From Polytrichum commune (lineage: Eukaryota; Streptophyta; Polytrichopsida; Polytrichales; Polytrichaceae), in assembly GCA_950295325.1 (NCBI GenBank), contig OX485803.1:69581554-69645553 (forward strand): DNA of 64,000 nucleotides, in the 5' to 3' direction. Under the pieces are notes generated by a model. The model saw nothing but the letters and a program-made list of their open reading frames with translations. It made no database searches and was not told where the DNA came from. The position numbers were made by a program, and so were the translations under genes. Of this stretch, positions 10,380 to 23,316 are shown one piece after another. Positions within the stretch are counted from its first letter, which is position 1, and every line of letters begins with the position of its first letter.

Positions 10380-12332
10380 ACTCTCCTCCAACGGTTACCT
10401 GGACATCGATCCGCTGGTATTTTTCTCACTTGCTCTCACCAGTTTTCTGTATTTAGTCAGTCATGGTAACAAATCTTAACCTTGAGCGACGAATTGCTTC
10501 AGAATTTTGTTGCCTAGATGAGAGTCAACCTATAGCCTATGCAGTAGTGTTATGTGGCTTGAACTGTTCTAAGGAATTTCTTGGCTATTGGACTAACAGA
10601 GATTAGAAATGCTACCAACGGACTCTCCTGCGATGACATTTGCACAGCGTTTTGCTCGTAAATGACTCACCTTCCTTTACCAAGCTCTTGCGATTAAGCA
10701 GTCTCTGCCCATATTTTTAGCTTGAGTGACGACTTGTGATAGCCCTGTTGACCCGACGAGGAGAAAATGGTGCTATTTCTAGTTAACATAGAGTCGAGTT
10801 GATCTTTGCCTGAGCACGGATCATGAAACTACGTGTCAAACCTCTGGCACGCACTCAATTTACTGTTGTATGTGCTCCGATTCTCGTAAGATGAAATGCG
10901 TAGATTAGTGATAACGAGAGTATAGCACTTCGTGGCTCAATGGTTCTACAATAGTTAGAAACGCCTCTCTTAAGAACCTGCAAATTCGATATGTTCGTAA
11001 TTTTCTCACATGAGCTCACAAGAGTCTCTACCTTGACCAGAATTGTGTTAACCAGCTGAGGAGTTGAGTGCACAATACTTTCGAGGTTAGAATACAATTG
11101 GTACGATGAAGATTGAGGTCAAGTTCATGCAAGATCCAGAGTCCTGTGCTGATTCGTTGCACTTTAGTTTTCTAGGGTAATGGAAATAAATCGTTGGAGT
11201 GAGAGTACGTAGAATATGGATCGACTGAACCTGGAACTTGGAATTGCAATCCTGCTCGTAACTCCCTCATGCCACCCCACCAGCTTTCTGTGTTTCCGCA
11301 ATCCTCGTATTAAGGAATTTTAGACGAATTGTGCCAGAATTAAATCATAGAAAAGAGTCCATTGCTGATGACGAAAATGGCGAATCATTTTGACAGAAGT
11401 CAGAAACAGGGAAAACCTCTCTTCCGACGAGCACCTTTTAATCGATTTGCTCGCAATCTCTTTAGAGCTACTTGTAAGTAGACTGTCTCGCAAAGAATTT
11501 GAAGTTTAATTGAAGAACTTTGTTGACTGGATGTTAGACAAGGTGAGCACAAGATTGGAGCTCAAAACTTACCAAATCTGGTTGTATTTTTTTTCTCTAA
11601 CGTGTCCTCGAGCTTTATGTGATCATACAGTCACTGCGACAAGGATTGAGTTGACTCGATGAAACTTTGAAGTTTTTTATTCGAGGTCAGATGAGGTCAA
11701 CACAGAACCGGTGGTAAAGAACTGGCGATCCGGGAAATGCTCCACATAGCTGTGACGTTCTGTCAACCTGTGTATATAATGATAACGAGAGAGAGAGAGC
11801 ACGTAAAAGATGGCTTGGCGTAGGTTGAAATTGGAAAGTGTGGATTGTCAGGTTATGACAATCTTGGACACAATCGCGCAAATCATGTCTTCTACTTGCC
11901 ACCGTGCCGGGTAGAGCGCGAGATTTTTTCAATTTAGTATAGTTGTATCTAGCAAGATTTCACTCGGTCATTCCAAGTAAGGTTTAGAGTCTGTAGTACT
12001 TCCTACTAGATAATCACAGCTATCCCTCACATTCGACACATTTTGCTAGAGCCTTCAAGAACATTACAGCTGCAGAGAAATTAAATGCTGTTCCTTCAAT
12101 GATTCCTTCCGCCTACGCTGTTATGCAGACGGGTCACATATGAGTCGCAGAGTGTGAGACGATCCAATCCACAAGACGTCAGGAATTAACATACTAGATT
12201 GTGGTAACCATGTCAATTTGCAGAACGCGTGAGCCTATGTATGCCTGTGAAATGTTCACATGAGTTTTACCTTACCAACATCTTTCTTGTAATGCACAGG
12301 ATTAAGGGGGCTCCTCAAGAGCATTGGATGTC
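10380..12332 (+). promoter_or_regulatory. AOX upstream region or leader with diverged tandem repeats
   Basis: No coding exon was recognised between the repeats to the left and the AOX start. Several blocks recur at irregular 160-340 bp spacing. Examples are 'ttgctcgtaa...ctca' near 10653, 10990, 11252 and 11438, and 'gaattgtg(cc)agaatt' and 'gttgactngatga' phrases in between. They suggest an old tandem array, parallel to the clearer arrays in other genes here. This is where a promoter and 5' UTR, possibly with an intron, would lie; no TATA box or transcription start can be fixed by eye. Confidence 0.4.
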
Positions 12333-14523
12333 ATGCTGATGCGAAGGCTAGTGAGCATGACTTGGCAAGCGGCGGTCCTCAAGTATGCAACCGGCGGGCT
12401 GCACAATTCCAGGAACTCACTCGTTACCTACAAAGAAAACTGGCGAATCGTAAACACAACGCCCGGACGGTCCCCGCAGTTCACTAGCCCATGGTCAGTA
12501 TTGGTGCAACAATACCGCGACATGGCCACGGCATCAGTGGCGAAGGAGGACCCTGAATCTGAAACCCCCGCCTCCAATCAAGGACAGGAATCAAAAGAGA
12601 CTCCCAAGGAACACTCGGCTTACTGGGGACTGGTGCCGAAGCCTCAATTCAGAGAGGACGGCACTCCATGGCGATGGAGTTGCTTTACTGTATGCGCTCT
12701 TATCCTCCTACCCTGATACCCGACTACTCTCACGCCAGTCTCCGTTAGCAATACTAGTCACGTTTGGCGTGCATCATAACGTAGGCCAAGCAAGTAGTCA
12801 CATTTAATCCAGTCATTAACATATATCAAATAACATCATAGTATGTTTATAACACCTTGAGGTTTCCTTTATATATCATGGAGCCCTTTCATTGAGCTTG
12901 TTATTAGTTGCCTGCATAATTCGAGGAATATTTAAAATCAAGAATTGTGTGAAAGATGTTTGTGTTTGATATTTTGATGATTATATTTGAGGAATTTATT
13001 GTATTGAACATTTTGTCGAATATTTTTTGTAATTAAACCCTTTAGATCTTTGGTCATGGTTACTTTTTAACTTTCTTTGATAAGGTATAAGAAATGTGGT
13101 CTACTTCACTATGCTTGCACCACACATTAGATGCGCTTGACATGCAATTTTTGACATAGATGTTGTTCTTGTTGTATATGTGTCGCAGCCGCACCATGCC
13201 AAGGCATCTGACATTCACGTTGACGTGATGAAACACTACAAGCCCCAGACTTGGTCTGACAAAATTGCCTTCTGGGCAGTGCGGTCGTTGCGAGTCCCCT
13301 CAGATTTATTCTTTCAGGTAAAGACAAACCTTGAGAAATTTCTATTATTAGAATTACATGCTATTAAATACGTTTGTGCTTCCAAATCCCACACAATATC
13401 ACCATGTTGTAATTGTGGTGCAGGTGTTATCATATCACTGTATCGCATGAGCTTTTGGTTTCATCTGCAAATCGCCTTGACAAATTTGATCATTATGCTC
13501 TTGGAAGGATGCTGCGCTATCAAATAAATTGGAGACACATCTTATCTATACCATGTAGCAGAGCGTCCAATTCTGCAAATGTTGTGCTTCTCCTAATATT
13601 CTTGTTACTTTCACGGAAGTACAAGGTCATTTGGAGGACAACTGTTTCCCCAGTGCTTCACTAACTTTGAATTTCTCTGTGAACATTATTGCAGCAAAGG
13701 TGGGGGTGCCACGCGATGATGCTGGAAACGGTGGCAGCTGTACCTGGCATGGTAGGAGGAATGCTCCTGCATTGTAAGTCGCTTCGGAGGTTCGAGGACA
13801 GCGGGGGGTGGATCAAGGCGCTTCTTGAAGAAGCCGAGAATGAGCGCATGCATCTCATGACATTTATGGAAGTCTCCAAACCGAAGTGGTATGAGCGCGC
13901 TATTGTGTTTGCGTTGCAAGGAGGTTGGTTTAACTTATACTTCCTTCTGTACGTCATTAATCCAAAGATTGCGCACCGGATGGTGGGCTACCTGGAGGAA
14001 GAAGCCGTCTACTCGTACACTCAGTACCTCAAAGCAATCGATGAGGGCCGTGTCCCCAATGGTCCCGCACCAGCTATTGCAATTGATTACTGGCGGCTTC
14101 CCAAGGACGCCACAATTCGAGACGTCGTCAATGTCGTCCGAGCCGATGAAACACACCATCGCGATGTCAACCATTTTGCTTCAGTAAGTCAATTCTTTTT
14201 CCACTATACTTCCCGCCATCTTGCAGATCAATACTCGTCCTGCAATAGAATTCATCATTTATCCTACTTCGCTTCTCAGCATGTAGCATACATAATATCA
14301 ATGCATCGGTCCTCCTGCATAAGTATAGCACACGAACGAAACGTCACGTGCGCGTCTGATGTTTTGAGCAACCATAACACGTATCGCTCCTTCTGCTTGA
14401 ATTTCACAACTTCAGTTCTGACTGTGTGTGACCTTAGACTGGAACTCTTGTGTACCAATGCAGGATATTTTGAAACAAGGAAAACAGTTGCGGGAGGCAC
14501 CCGCACCCCTCGACTATCATTGA
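12333..14523 (+). CDS. AOX: Alternative oxidase, mitochondrial (4 exons, 344 aa)
   Basis: Exons are 12333-12689, 13189-13317, 13695-14183 and 14464-14523, all GT-AG with phase 0 junctions, ending at TGA. The product oxidises ubiquinol and reduces oxygen to water on the matrix face of the inner mitochondrial membrane, bypassing complexes III and IV. An Arg-rich N terminus (MLMRRLVSM) fits a mitochondrial presequence. The family diiron ligands are present: [10 protein letters not shown] (E173), ENERMHL (E212, H215), [10 protein letters not shown] (E263-265) and [12 protein letters not shown] (E314, H317). Both regulatory cysteines are kept, in WRWSCF (C117) and [10 protein letters not shown] (C189), so thiol and alpha-keto-acid control is plausible. 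The usual PWETY after the first cysteine is replaced by PHHAKA with no length change, and the last exon encodes a normal 19-residue tail. The start is the first ATG of the frame; a second in-frame ATG lies two codons on. Confidence 0.95.
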
Positions 14524-16343
14524 AACTGCATCTTGTACAGTTCGTAACATGCATTGACACATTATTTCTCCGTAGGCATCAATCAATCAGTACTACTAAG
14601 GGCCTTCATTAAATGGAATTGCACACCTTATACCAACAAGCAATTCGAATTTCCCTTGTATGTTGGTTCGGCTGTTCCCATGTTAAACCATTGTAGGCAG
14701 AGCGTGTTGCAAATAGACAAACCTGCAACTCGAGATACCTGATGACCTAATGCATTTGACCTATCTCCCTCTCTGACCTACCTCGTTCGGACAAGACCAG
14801 TGCCCAAATGTAGGCATTGCACAGGAGTATCTAAACGCCAAATTACCTCAGGTATGTATAATGGAAAGTAATGGCAGAACCGTCTACCTGTCCATCTCAG
14901 GGCAACTTATATATGTTTCTCAAATCCATTCATATATACATGTATCTTGTTGTCTTTGAACTTCTCCATTTTCAATGTTGAACATCAAATAGATTATGGG
15001 ATTTGTTAAATCAACCACATAGTTTACAATTGTTAAAATGATTACAAAGATGCATCACACGGTCACATGACTTGTCAAAAAATGATTTTTCATCACATGA
15101 AAAGTAGCAATAGAAATAATAATCTTCAGCCAACTTGGATGACAAATCAGAGCCTAGTGAACACCTTCCATATTGATTGTGTAAGTAATTGCACTTTCTT
15201 TCTTGGGATTTTAGGAACATAAAAACGAGCTCTATAAATATGAAAATTCCCAAGCAAGACCTGAATGATATGCTACCCCAACCCAAGACCAGTGCCGATT
15301 CTTGTCTCGATATTCGATGTACAGCAAACCTCAATCTCATGCATTATCAGTTTATTTTCTCGCCCTCTAGAGACTTTCCAACAAGGTACAAGTCAGAAGA
15401 TACTACCTGTAACCCCCATATACACAATCATTGTGCCCTAGCCAATGTCACAGATTATTACATTTCTAGTATCCAGTAGGATGAGCTTCAATAAGCTTCA
15501 GTAATATCTCAATAAGGATTATAACCTGTAAGGCTCACAGAACCCGTCATTCATAACATCCGTAGACACCACATTGGGGGCCGCTCCAACTTTGAAATTG
15601 CTTTGCAAGCACAAGTTCCTGATTTTTTTGTTTTCTAATGATTGCATGTGAACAATTGACTAAAATGATTAACGAAGGTGCCCCTACCTTAGTTAATGGC
15701 TGTCCCCAATTGGCCATTGAAGGTGGACCCAACACTCATTAGACTTTGTCTGGACGCAAGACTACTTTGTCAGCACTCATTACATTCTGAAGAACATCGA
15801 ATATCGAGACAAGAAGAAATTTTCTACCTCGACCACTGTAGCTTTCAAACATTGTGATATATAGCAACTTAAGTAGAGAGAAAACACCATAACACTGTAG
15901 GATTGAATCCATAAACTTGTAACTCAAAATCGGAAGTCCACGAACCCCCTTGGGAAGATCAAGAATGGCAGCAAAAAAAATCAACATGCACCCCATCCAC
16001 GAAGTGTTACTCCAGCCTCACTTGTTACAATATCCGAGAGCGACCTCTACTTTCTAGTCACTAGAACATATGTACACTGATACTAAAAACTACCCAGGTT
16101 GCAAGAGAAGACCTGGCCTTCCATGATTTACATACAAGTATCCTGAACTATGAACCAGTACTGGAAAGATCATATTTGTGCTATGCTGGGTAAGACTTTG
16201 AGGAGACGGTGCTCAACACCAGGTTAGGTATACGCAGCAAATACTCCATCCTCATAAATTTAATTACTCCACTGCATGTGAAAAGGAGTCAACAGCCATC
16301 ATGTCCTGAGATAGGAGATGGTTAGGGAGAAAATGTTGAAAAT
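14524..16343. other. AOX 3' flank and interval to VAMP72-A
   Basis: This interval between the AOX stop and the convergent VAMP72-A stop must hold both 3' UTRs. I see no further exon. Overlapping short ORFs around 15010-15480 on both strands have no domain and no splice support. Confidence 0.5.
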
Positions 16344-17995
16344 TCAATTGAGAATCTCAGGTGGCATGTATCCAAGCAAGCGACGTCCTGCAGGTGGTAT
16401 GTACGCAAGCAAGCGTCGTCCTCCAGGTGCAGTAGCGGGCGTTGAAGACCCACTGTGGCAGACGAAACCGCGGCAGATGGACAGCCAGATGATAATAATG
16501 ATCACAATAATGATTGCAAGAACAATGAGCTTCACTTTCATGTTTTGGAACCACATCTTGCGCCGGAGCTTTCCTCCTGTACGTTGGAAATTGTCAGCCT
16601 GCGCAGATTAAACTCAGTTAGCCTCTATGGGAAGGTATTCCAATGACAAGAACCCATGCCAACCCTGTGGGAAAAAGAAAGCCTAGATCACTAGAACAGC
16701 ATCTAATTATAGATCAATGAAGTCACTACATGCTACTGTACCTGAAATCGCAGAGTTTCTGTCTTGTCAACCAAAAGCTCAATCTGCTCTCCTCGATCAA
16801 GAACCTGCACGAGTTGAAAAAAAGAAGGCACACTAATATCAGCATCAAATGGAACCAAATATGCCAACAAAAAAAAAGTAACTCAATATGCGCTCATAAC
16901 TTCACAACCAAAACCCCAAGGATGCTCAGTAGCGTTCACAGAGTTCGCTCCCGGATAACTCTAATCTACACTGTACAAGAGCGAACTCTACCATAACCCC
17001 AAGGACACAATACATGCGCAATCGAGTCAAACAGCCACAATATGCAACACCGATTTCTGAGTATTAGAGTATACTCCACATCAGTAGAAAATCCGATACC
17101 TTCTCAATGTTGTCCATCATGATACCCTTCACTTCTGCCACTTGAGACTTTATTTTGGAGATCTTGTTCATTTCCTCAGGGTGATCAACACAATACTGCA
17201 TATGCTCCTTAAGCTTGGGTCTGCGCACCAAAAAATTTACTCATTATCAAAATCCACGCTCGTTTGAGCACCTTAATACCAGGCAGAACAGACATTAAAA
17301 GTAGAACGTCTAAACTAAAGAAGAAACAACTTGCTTTATAAGGTCGAACAAGATATATATAAGCTCTTACCCAAAATCTTTGTCTAAGCTGTGTGCCGAG
17401 GCCAGGTCAGCCTTTCCACCCGCATACCGCTTCTTAAAATCCTCCTTCACGCGTTCCAAAAAGGCAAAGATGATTTCTCTTCCAAACTCTTCATCAGCCA
17501 CAACCAAATATGCTGAAATTCAAAAAAACCAACAAAAATTAGTACACCATATTCTCCTGACGACTATTTGTACTTAGATGCACACCTGAATCAATGTCCG
17601 TGGATGCACATAACTGGCCGCCGTGTCCAATCAATGTAACAACATTGGCGGTAGGTCGAGGACAGTGACAAACTCAAGATGCACCTGAATTACAGAGAGA
17701 AACTGATATCTGCAGATACACCCTGGTATCCAGGGCATGTCCTGTCAGTACGTACGGACCCAATGGGTTGGGATCAACATTAAGTAGAAGGCTAAGGAAT
17801 CTTACTGAATCCCTCCTCAACGAGGTAGTTGAATGTATGTCGGTCACACGTATACGTGAACTTGTTGTTATTGGCTGGAAGCTTCTGCAGACACTGCACC
17901 GCAATAGTGCTGAAGTTTCCAGAAAATGCTGTGTACTCAGCGAGCACCATGGTGCCCCTGGCAACAAAGCTGTATATCAGCGCTTGCGACCCCAT
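16344..17995 (-). CDS. VAMP72: VAMP72-family R-SNARE, paralogue A (5 exons, 256 aa)
   Basis: Minus-strand exons are 17995-17806, 17512-17371, 17220-17100, 16804-16742 and 16598-16344. The first four have exactly the lengths (190, 142, 121 and 63 bp) and phases of paralogue B. VAMP72 proteins are plant longin R-SNAREs that pair with Qabc syntaxins to drive exocytic and cell-plate vesicle fusion. An N-terminal longin domain (about residues 1-115, starting [14 protein letters not shown]) precedes the SNARE motif (about 123-185) with the zero-layer arginine in [12 protein letters not shown] membrane anchor (about 196-213, [19 protein letters not shown]) follows. Family members usually stop soon after the anchor; this one has a roughly 40-residue extra lumenal/extracellular tail in which [11 protein letters not shown] is followed by [10 protein letters not shown]. 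The start is fixed by similarity to B and to the family [14 protein letters not shown] opening. Confidence 0.95.
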
Positions 17996-19990
17996 CTCAG
18001 ACCCTTTGATCTCTTCTCCAATGAACCTGGTATGTTCAAATTTCTTGGGCTACCCTGGAAGCAGGCCACACAAGAATATCAGCAATATGAAAATAAAATA
18101 TGTAAACTATAGGAGCCACCTCGCACATCAATTGTGATGTCCGCACAACCTTTGCTTAAACAAAGATTATCAGACACAAAGACGAATCACACGCAACGTC
18201 GAGACTCTGGTTTCAGATCTTCAAACAAGTGGGTTGCAAGAATGAGTTGAACAGACTTTTGAGATCCCATGATACAAAAATGCAAATTCCGGTCTGGCAC
18301 CACCCAAAACTACCCGGTTACAATGAAGCAAGTCGAAACCTTTCCGCTGAAGGTGAGGTAGCTCTAATCCAGGTTAAACCTATCTTATAAGAGCTTCAAT
18401 TTTAGCCTCAAGTAATTTTAGCACCATCCAGATCCTTCAAGTTCCTAGCCAGTTTACGCCAATAGCTCGCCCATTGCGCCTTCACGGGTACCTAACTAGA
18501 GCATGCAGGTGAGAACAAGAATCCAACACAATGCGAAGGCTGCCACACATTTTCTGTCTCCCAAAGTTTCATACCGCCTCCGATCTACATCTCTTTGAGA
18601 TCTTCCAACTACATACGTAAGAATAAACAATCCTTTGGCAATCCCTACAGAGATGTACTGTGACGGTAAGCCATTTCTGATCCTATACACACTCCACCGA
18701 GCCTTTCCATTACCTGCCGACATCTAACGCGCCTTACCTCCTCTTTCCGATTAATGCGGAGGTTATCGAAAACGAACTCACGATTACGTCGATCTCTTGT
18801 AGGTTATCTGACATCGATAGATCTATCAGGAAACTCGATGAAATGAATCGACGACCCCAACCGACTACCGAGGAACCTCCCTTTCCAACGAGCGGCAGAT
18901 TCGCTGAACACTGGTTAAAACCTCTCTTCTTAATGCCCCTGAGCTTCCCCAAAGTGCACACACCATGCACAACCAAACGAACGGGTCCGCCTGCCCGCCA
19001 ACTTCAGAAAACCCTAGAAGGGTGTATAGACCCTATAAAGACGGTCGAATCACCTCCGACGCCTCACATTCCCTTCCAACTGTCCTCTCTAACTCGCATG
19101 CAGCCGCGGACTTCACCACAACCAGATCGGATCCATGAAACCCTCACTCACTCATACCGCAAATCGTACCCGCATTTGTCCCACAAAACACACGAACTAC
19201 AGGGAGCAGAACACCGATGTGAAGGCCACCTCCAAACCCTGAAACCCTCAAGATCCTGCTCCTAAACACCAACAGCAACCCCAAATCACCTCACACAATG
19301 CTCACCCTAAACCACAACAAAAACAGACTACTCCGATACCACCGCCTCCGAACTCCGAAACCCTCACGAGCTCAATATCAAAAAACATCGATCTGCCTCC
19401 ACGTCACACCACACCACACCAAACCCAATCACCTCCATTTACCACAAGAACAAAGAAACAAACGAAAAGACGAACACAGACATACCGACGCGGAGAAGAG
19501 TGCCTCACCTGAAACCCTGAAGAGCTCGAGATCCAGCTCTTAGAGATCGATCCAGCGCCACATCACAACAAGTGACGTGAGCCGAAGATCGTTGGAAGCG
19601 CGGCGGAGGAACGGACGTGGATTCGAGAAGGGGAGCAATGCATGTGGAGAGGAGAGGACGGGAACTGATGGTTGAACTATCGAGCTCGGTGGCTTCGTGA
19701 CAAGACGCGAGGAAGAGATCACGGCCGGGGTGCCTTCAGTGAGGGAGATGGAGGTTGGACCTGTGGCCGACTGGGGAAGAAGGTCCCGTAGCCGCGGAAG
19801 AGTGGCCGGTGACCGTGGGGCTACTTCTAGGGGTGGCGTTCCCGCCGCGGAGGGTTTCAATTTGGCACCGTTGGGAGTGGGCCTGGCAACGGCCACTTGA
19901 ATGATGACATTGAACTTGGTTTGTGGGTCTAGGGTTTGTTGGTTTGTTGATTGTCCGAGTGCATTAAAATGGTGGGGAATATGAACTTCC
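17996..19990 (-). promoter_or_regulatory. VAMP72-A leader intron, 5' UTR and promoter region
   Basis: Upstream of the VAMP72-A start, 18840-19990 is clearly GC-richer than its surroundings. A good donor on the minus strand (CAGGGTTTCAG|GTGAGG, exon end at 19509) resembles the donor upstream of VAMP72-B (CAGGGTTTGAAG|GTAAGC, exon end at 32797). I infer a non-coding first exon above 19509 and a leader intron down to near the start codon. Three related phrases (gaaaccctNaagagctcNagatc) occur at about 19240-19260, 19358-19380 and 19511-19545. A 150-codon open stretch at 19540-19992 lacks an N-terminal ATG and is judged non-coding. Confidence 0.45.
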
Positions 19991-20029
19991 AACTCGGAGG
20001 CATAAGCTCGTACTTTTCCTTATAACATG

Positions 20030-20790
20030 GGCCAATTAACACTAAGAGATTGAGGGCCCTTGACCCGTGTTATAAAAAATAGGTGATTGGTCGAGAAGCC
20101 GGAGACGGTCCAAGTACAATTAATACTAGACTTTGAAGGCTTGAGGGACCGAAGAAATTCGACTTTGTGGAAATCCTACATGGCATCTTGTATGGCACGG
20201 AGTAGATGATATCAAGTTCTAACTTGGAGGCATAAGTTGGTTTTTTTTTTTTTTTTTTGTCCTTATGTTAAGGGTCATTTTACACTGGAGCTTGAGGGCC
20301 CTTGACCTGTGATATGAAAATTATGTGATTGGTCGAGAAGCTAGAGACGGTCCAAGTTCACATTACACTAGACGTTGAGAACTTGAGGGATTAAAGACAC
20401 TTTGACTGGATAGAAAAACTATATGGCACCAAATGGATAATGTATCAAGATCTACTAGATACATATTGCATTAAGTCCATCAAAAAAAGGCGGGTCTAAC
20501 GCAAAACTAAGGGTCATGTGCCATTGGCTCATGGAAATTTTATTTTTATGATGGTGTCCTAGACTGCCTACTAATTTGGATTTGTCCATAATATATGTTG
20601 TGGTCCCTCACCATGGTCCGCTTTCACTTTACAATGAGTTGAAGGCCCATCAATTGCAAAAATGGATCTCCATTTCCCATGATACAACTTTTGAATGGTT
20701 CAAGGGCCATTAGATTTTCATGGTCACGCCTCTTGGTATGTGTGTAAAGCGGTCGTCTAACGTTATTGTCCTCTAGGACATGACCACAAA
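20030..20790 (-). repeat. R2 repeats, two tandem diverged copies plus fragment
   Basis: Two direct copies of about 230 bp start near 20035 and 20275, each with 'ttgagggcccttgacc', 'tgattggtcgagaag' and 'gagacggtccaagt'. They are the reverse complement of the R2 blocks at 4740-5330 and 26030-27400. A further degraded piece (cctcaccatggtccg...ttcaagggccat) lies at 20600-20740. Confidence 0.65.
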
Positions 20791-22076
20791 TGTTCAAGGA
20801 ATAGACACTCTATTCACTCCAACCTCCTTCAAAGAACGGAGTTCTTCTTCTATAAAGCATCCCTAAGTGATTGACATGGTGACCATCATTAGAGTGAAGA
20901 AGTCTATTTTATTTAACCCTTGACTTCCTAGAGTGTATTGTGCTTTCATTAGAACACCTAAAAGCTAAGCTTTATGAACCTCGAGTTTTATTATACTCGT
21001 CAGAAAAGTTATTGCTAATTATTCTAAGATCACGTTGACACAATAGCAATATTTAGTAGTTTTCATGATTTGTTTGAAATCGATTCAGAATCATCAAACT
21101 TGAAGAAATTGTAAAAAATACATGCAATAAACTTATAGTCCAAAATTTCAAGATTATATTAAGAATGTGTATGTGTGTGTGTGTGTGTGTTTTGAGATAA
21201 GAAAAAGGAGTCTATGAAAAATGAACAATTTTCAATTAAAATAATCTAAAATTACTAATATAATCATACATCAACAAAGGGAGAAGTTTATTCATTATTG
21301 ACTTTAAAAATCTCATGTGAACAACCGTCATTTCATGTTGGGATGGGATCATCACCATTGATGAGGAAATTTGATGAGGAACACGATAACACATGTTATG
21401 ACCTTCCTAGCACCTTATTTTTGGATGAATTTGCCTCCGATGACCTTTCATAAAGCCAAATATGACCTCTTAGGAAGTTATGGGTTAAATTATGGATGAA
21501 AAACCATCCATGTGATTGGTCATCAATCTATGATTCGAGCAAAAACATTCTCGTAATGTCCCTTAAGGGCAAGCCCTCTCACACCACATTTGCACTTTAT
21601 CATCCAAGATGCAAATTAAAAAATGCAAGGTGAGTGATCCACTCATACCTCTTGCAGCCGTTATCCACAAATGAAAAAATAAATAAAATAAAATAAAATG
21701 TTGAACCTCCTTGTATATGTGAGATATATGCAAAGAGTGTATTATATACTAAGACAAACATTATTTACTTGTAAGCATGCGATGGTTTTTTTTCATATTT
21801 GTAATGTACCACTTAACATGGTGACGGTCAATGAAGTGAATAAACATACTTTCTAGTTCTAAGTTTATGGATGAAAGCTTTTTTTTAATAGGATGGAGCA
21901 TTGATTTACGATGAAGGCAATAAGATTTTTGAAATGTCCCTAACACCGTAAAACATTACATCATACTTGGTTTGCTATATTTATTGGAGTCTTGCCACAT
22001 CACATAAACTCCGTTGGGTGTGCTTTGCAATGGGGATTCATAATGCGGCTTCAAGATGGCATAAGTGCAAAGTGCA
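20791..22076. other. AT-rich intergenic DNA with a (TG)n microsatellite
   Basis: No gene was found. A (GT)n tract occupies about 21166-21193, and a short AAAAT repeat lies at about 21676-21700. Confidence 0.5.
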
Positions 22077-22289
22077 AAGTGTATGTAAGTGGTATGAGAT
22101 GACCTTAAACTACCGGATGATGGTGGAGAGATACCCAAATCTCAAGGAAGAGGTTGGCGGTTCGAATCTTGGCTGTGAGATCTCCTCTCTACTTGACGGA
22201 AAACTTGTCAGGTGGTCAACTGCCTCCTGTGCTTTGGCGTTGGCATGTCAACCTTCTGTCTCAAAAAAGAAAACAAAGTGCATGTAAGT
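22077..22289 (+). mobile_element. tRNA-derived SINE, copy 2
   Basis: The body at 22091-22275 begins GGTATGAGATGACCTTAAAC, carries GGTTCGAATCTTGG as a B-box-like element, shares the unrelated body with the SINE at 9297-9489, and ends in CTCAAAAAAG plus a short A-rich tail. The target duplication is AAGTGTATGTAAGT (22077-22090) and AAGTGCATGTAAGT (22276-22289), 13 of 14 matching. It is more diverged in the B box and has a shorter tail than copy 1, so it is probably the older insertion. Confidence 0.9.
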
Positions 22290-23117
22290 TATTGTTAGAG
22301 GTAAGTACAAGTTTCCCGGGTGATGTGAACTAAAGAAATGAACCATCGATAATAATTATAATAATAATAAAGTTACCAGCATCGATGTACCATACGAATG
22401 ACAACTAAGGTTCAAGGGTGGTATAATCCCTACCATGCTAGATTCCAATATTTCATATCTTGGACATTTGCCAAAAGAATTATAATTAACTAGATTTTCT
22501 TTCAATACAATTTAGGGAACACCTACAGTTAATTAGATAAATTTTAGACAACTATAACTTGAGAGTCTCAAACTTTGTAAGGAGCAAGTCAGCAAGTTCT
22601 TTCATTTATCTCAACAAATGAAATAAAATATATTAAATAATAATAATTTAAGAGACCTTATGTAAGAATCAATGCTTGTCACCCATGCCGGCCCATCCCA
22701 AGAAGGAATAGAACCCACCATTCCTTACGGCAGTTGAACCCATTATACTCTAAGTTACTTGACAATGAGGTCATGCTCATTAGGTGTTGATTAACTCCAA
22801 GTCACAAATGGAATCATGTATGAAATTTAAAAGTTTAAAAAAAAAGAAAAGGGAAAAATATAGATGCTCTGATATGTCATGTACTACACTGCAAGTTGTG
22901 CTCAACTTTAGTTAACTGGATATAACTATAGTTAACTAGCTTTTGGAAGACCAAAACTAAAACAACTATACTTAACTACATTCTTTGGCAAGTCAAGTCG
23001 TGAACAACTATAGTTACGAAAGGCAACTAGTTAACTAATAGTTGAAATAGTTGGTTAGTTGTCCAAGGTTTGCAATATTTGTCACCTCTTAAAATAGGAA
23101 CCCAACCACACCGAATA
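22290..23117. other. AT-rich intergenic DNA, no gene seen
   Basis: The stretch includes several short 'actatagttaact' motifs in both orientations at 22905-23060, which could be the inner repeats of a decayed element. Confidence 0.45.
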
Positions 23118-23316
23118 TCCCAATTAGTGCATGTTACTATTTGGAGTTACACAATGCCATAACTATTTAGTGAGGATGTAATAGTTTACCAAGAAAAGTC
23201 ATCAATTTTCTATAATGTGCGAACAACCTATTGAACTTTTGTTAGTAAAAATTGAAACCTTGAGTAAGACGTTATTGCACTGCATAACTCCGAATATTGA
23301 CACACACCAATTGGGA
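23118..23316. mobile_element. MITE, copy 1 (199 bp, TA target duplication)
   Basis: The terminal inverted repeats are about 32 bp, with 26 of 32 positions matching. They begin TCCCAATTAGTGCATG on the left and TCCCAATTGGTGTGTG on the reverse of the right, and both end inward in GGAGTTA. The element is flanked by TA on both sides (23116-23117 and 23317-23318), the signature of Tc1/mariner-type (Stowaway-like) insertion. A second copy of nearly the same length lies at 59219-59418. Confidence 0.85.

Noticed and set aside
13741-14560. Additional antisense ORFs across AOX exons 3 and 4
   Set aside because: They are shadows of the strongly supported AOX coding exons.
18843-19265. 140-codon plus-strand open frame in the same GC-rich block
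   Set aside because: Low-complexity Pro/Thr/His composition, no domain, antisense to the probable VAMP72-A leader.
19540-19992. 150-codon open frame on the minus strand upstream of VAMP72-A
   Set aside because: It lacks an ATG near its start, is Pro/Ser-rich from GC-rich composition, and overlaps the likely promoter and non-coding first exon; the plus strand is also partly open.
22107-22287. Open frame reading through the SINE at 22091
   Set aside because: The frame translates SINE sequence; the B box, tail and target duplication explain the region fully.
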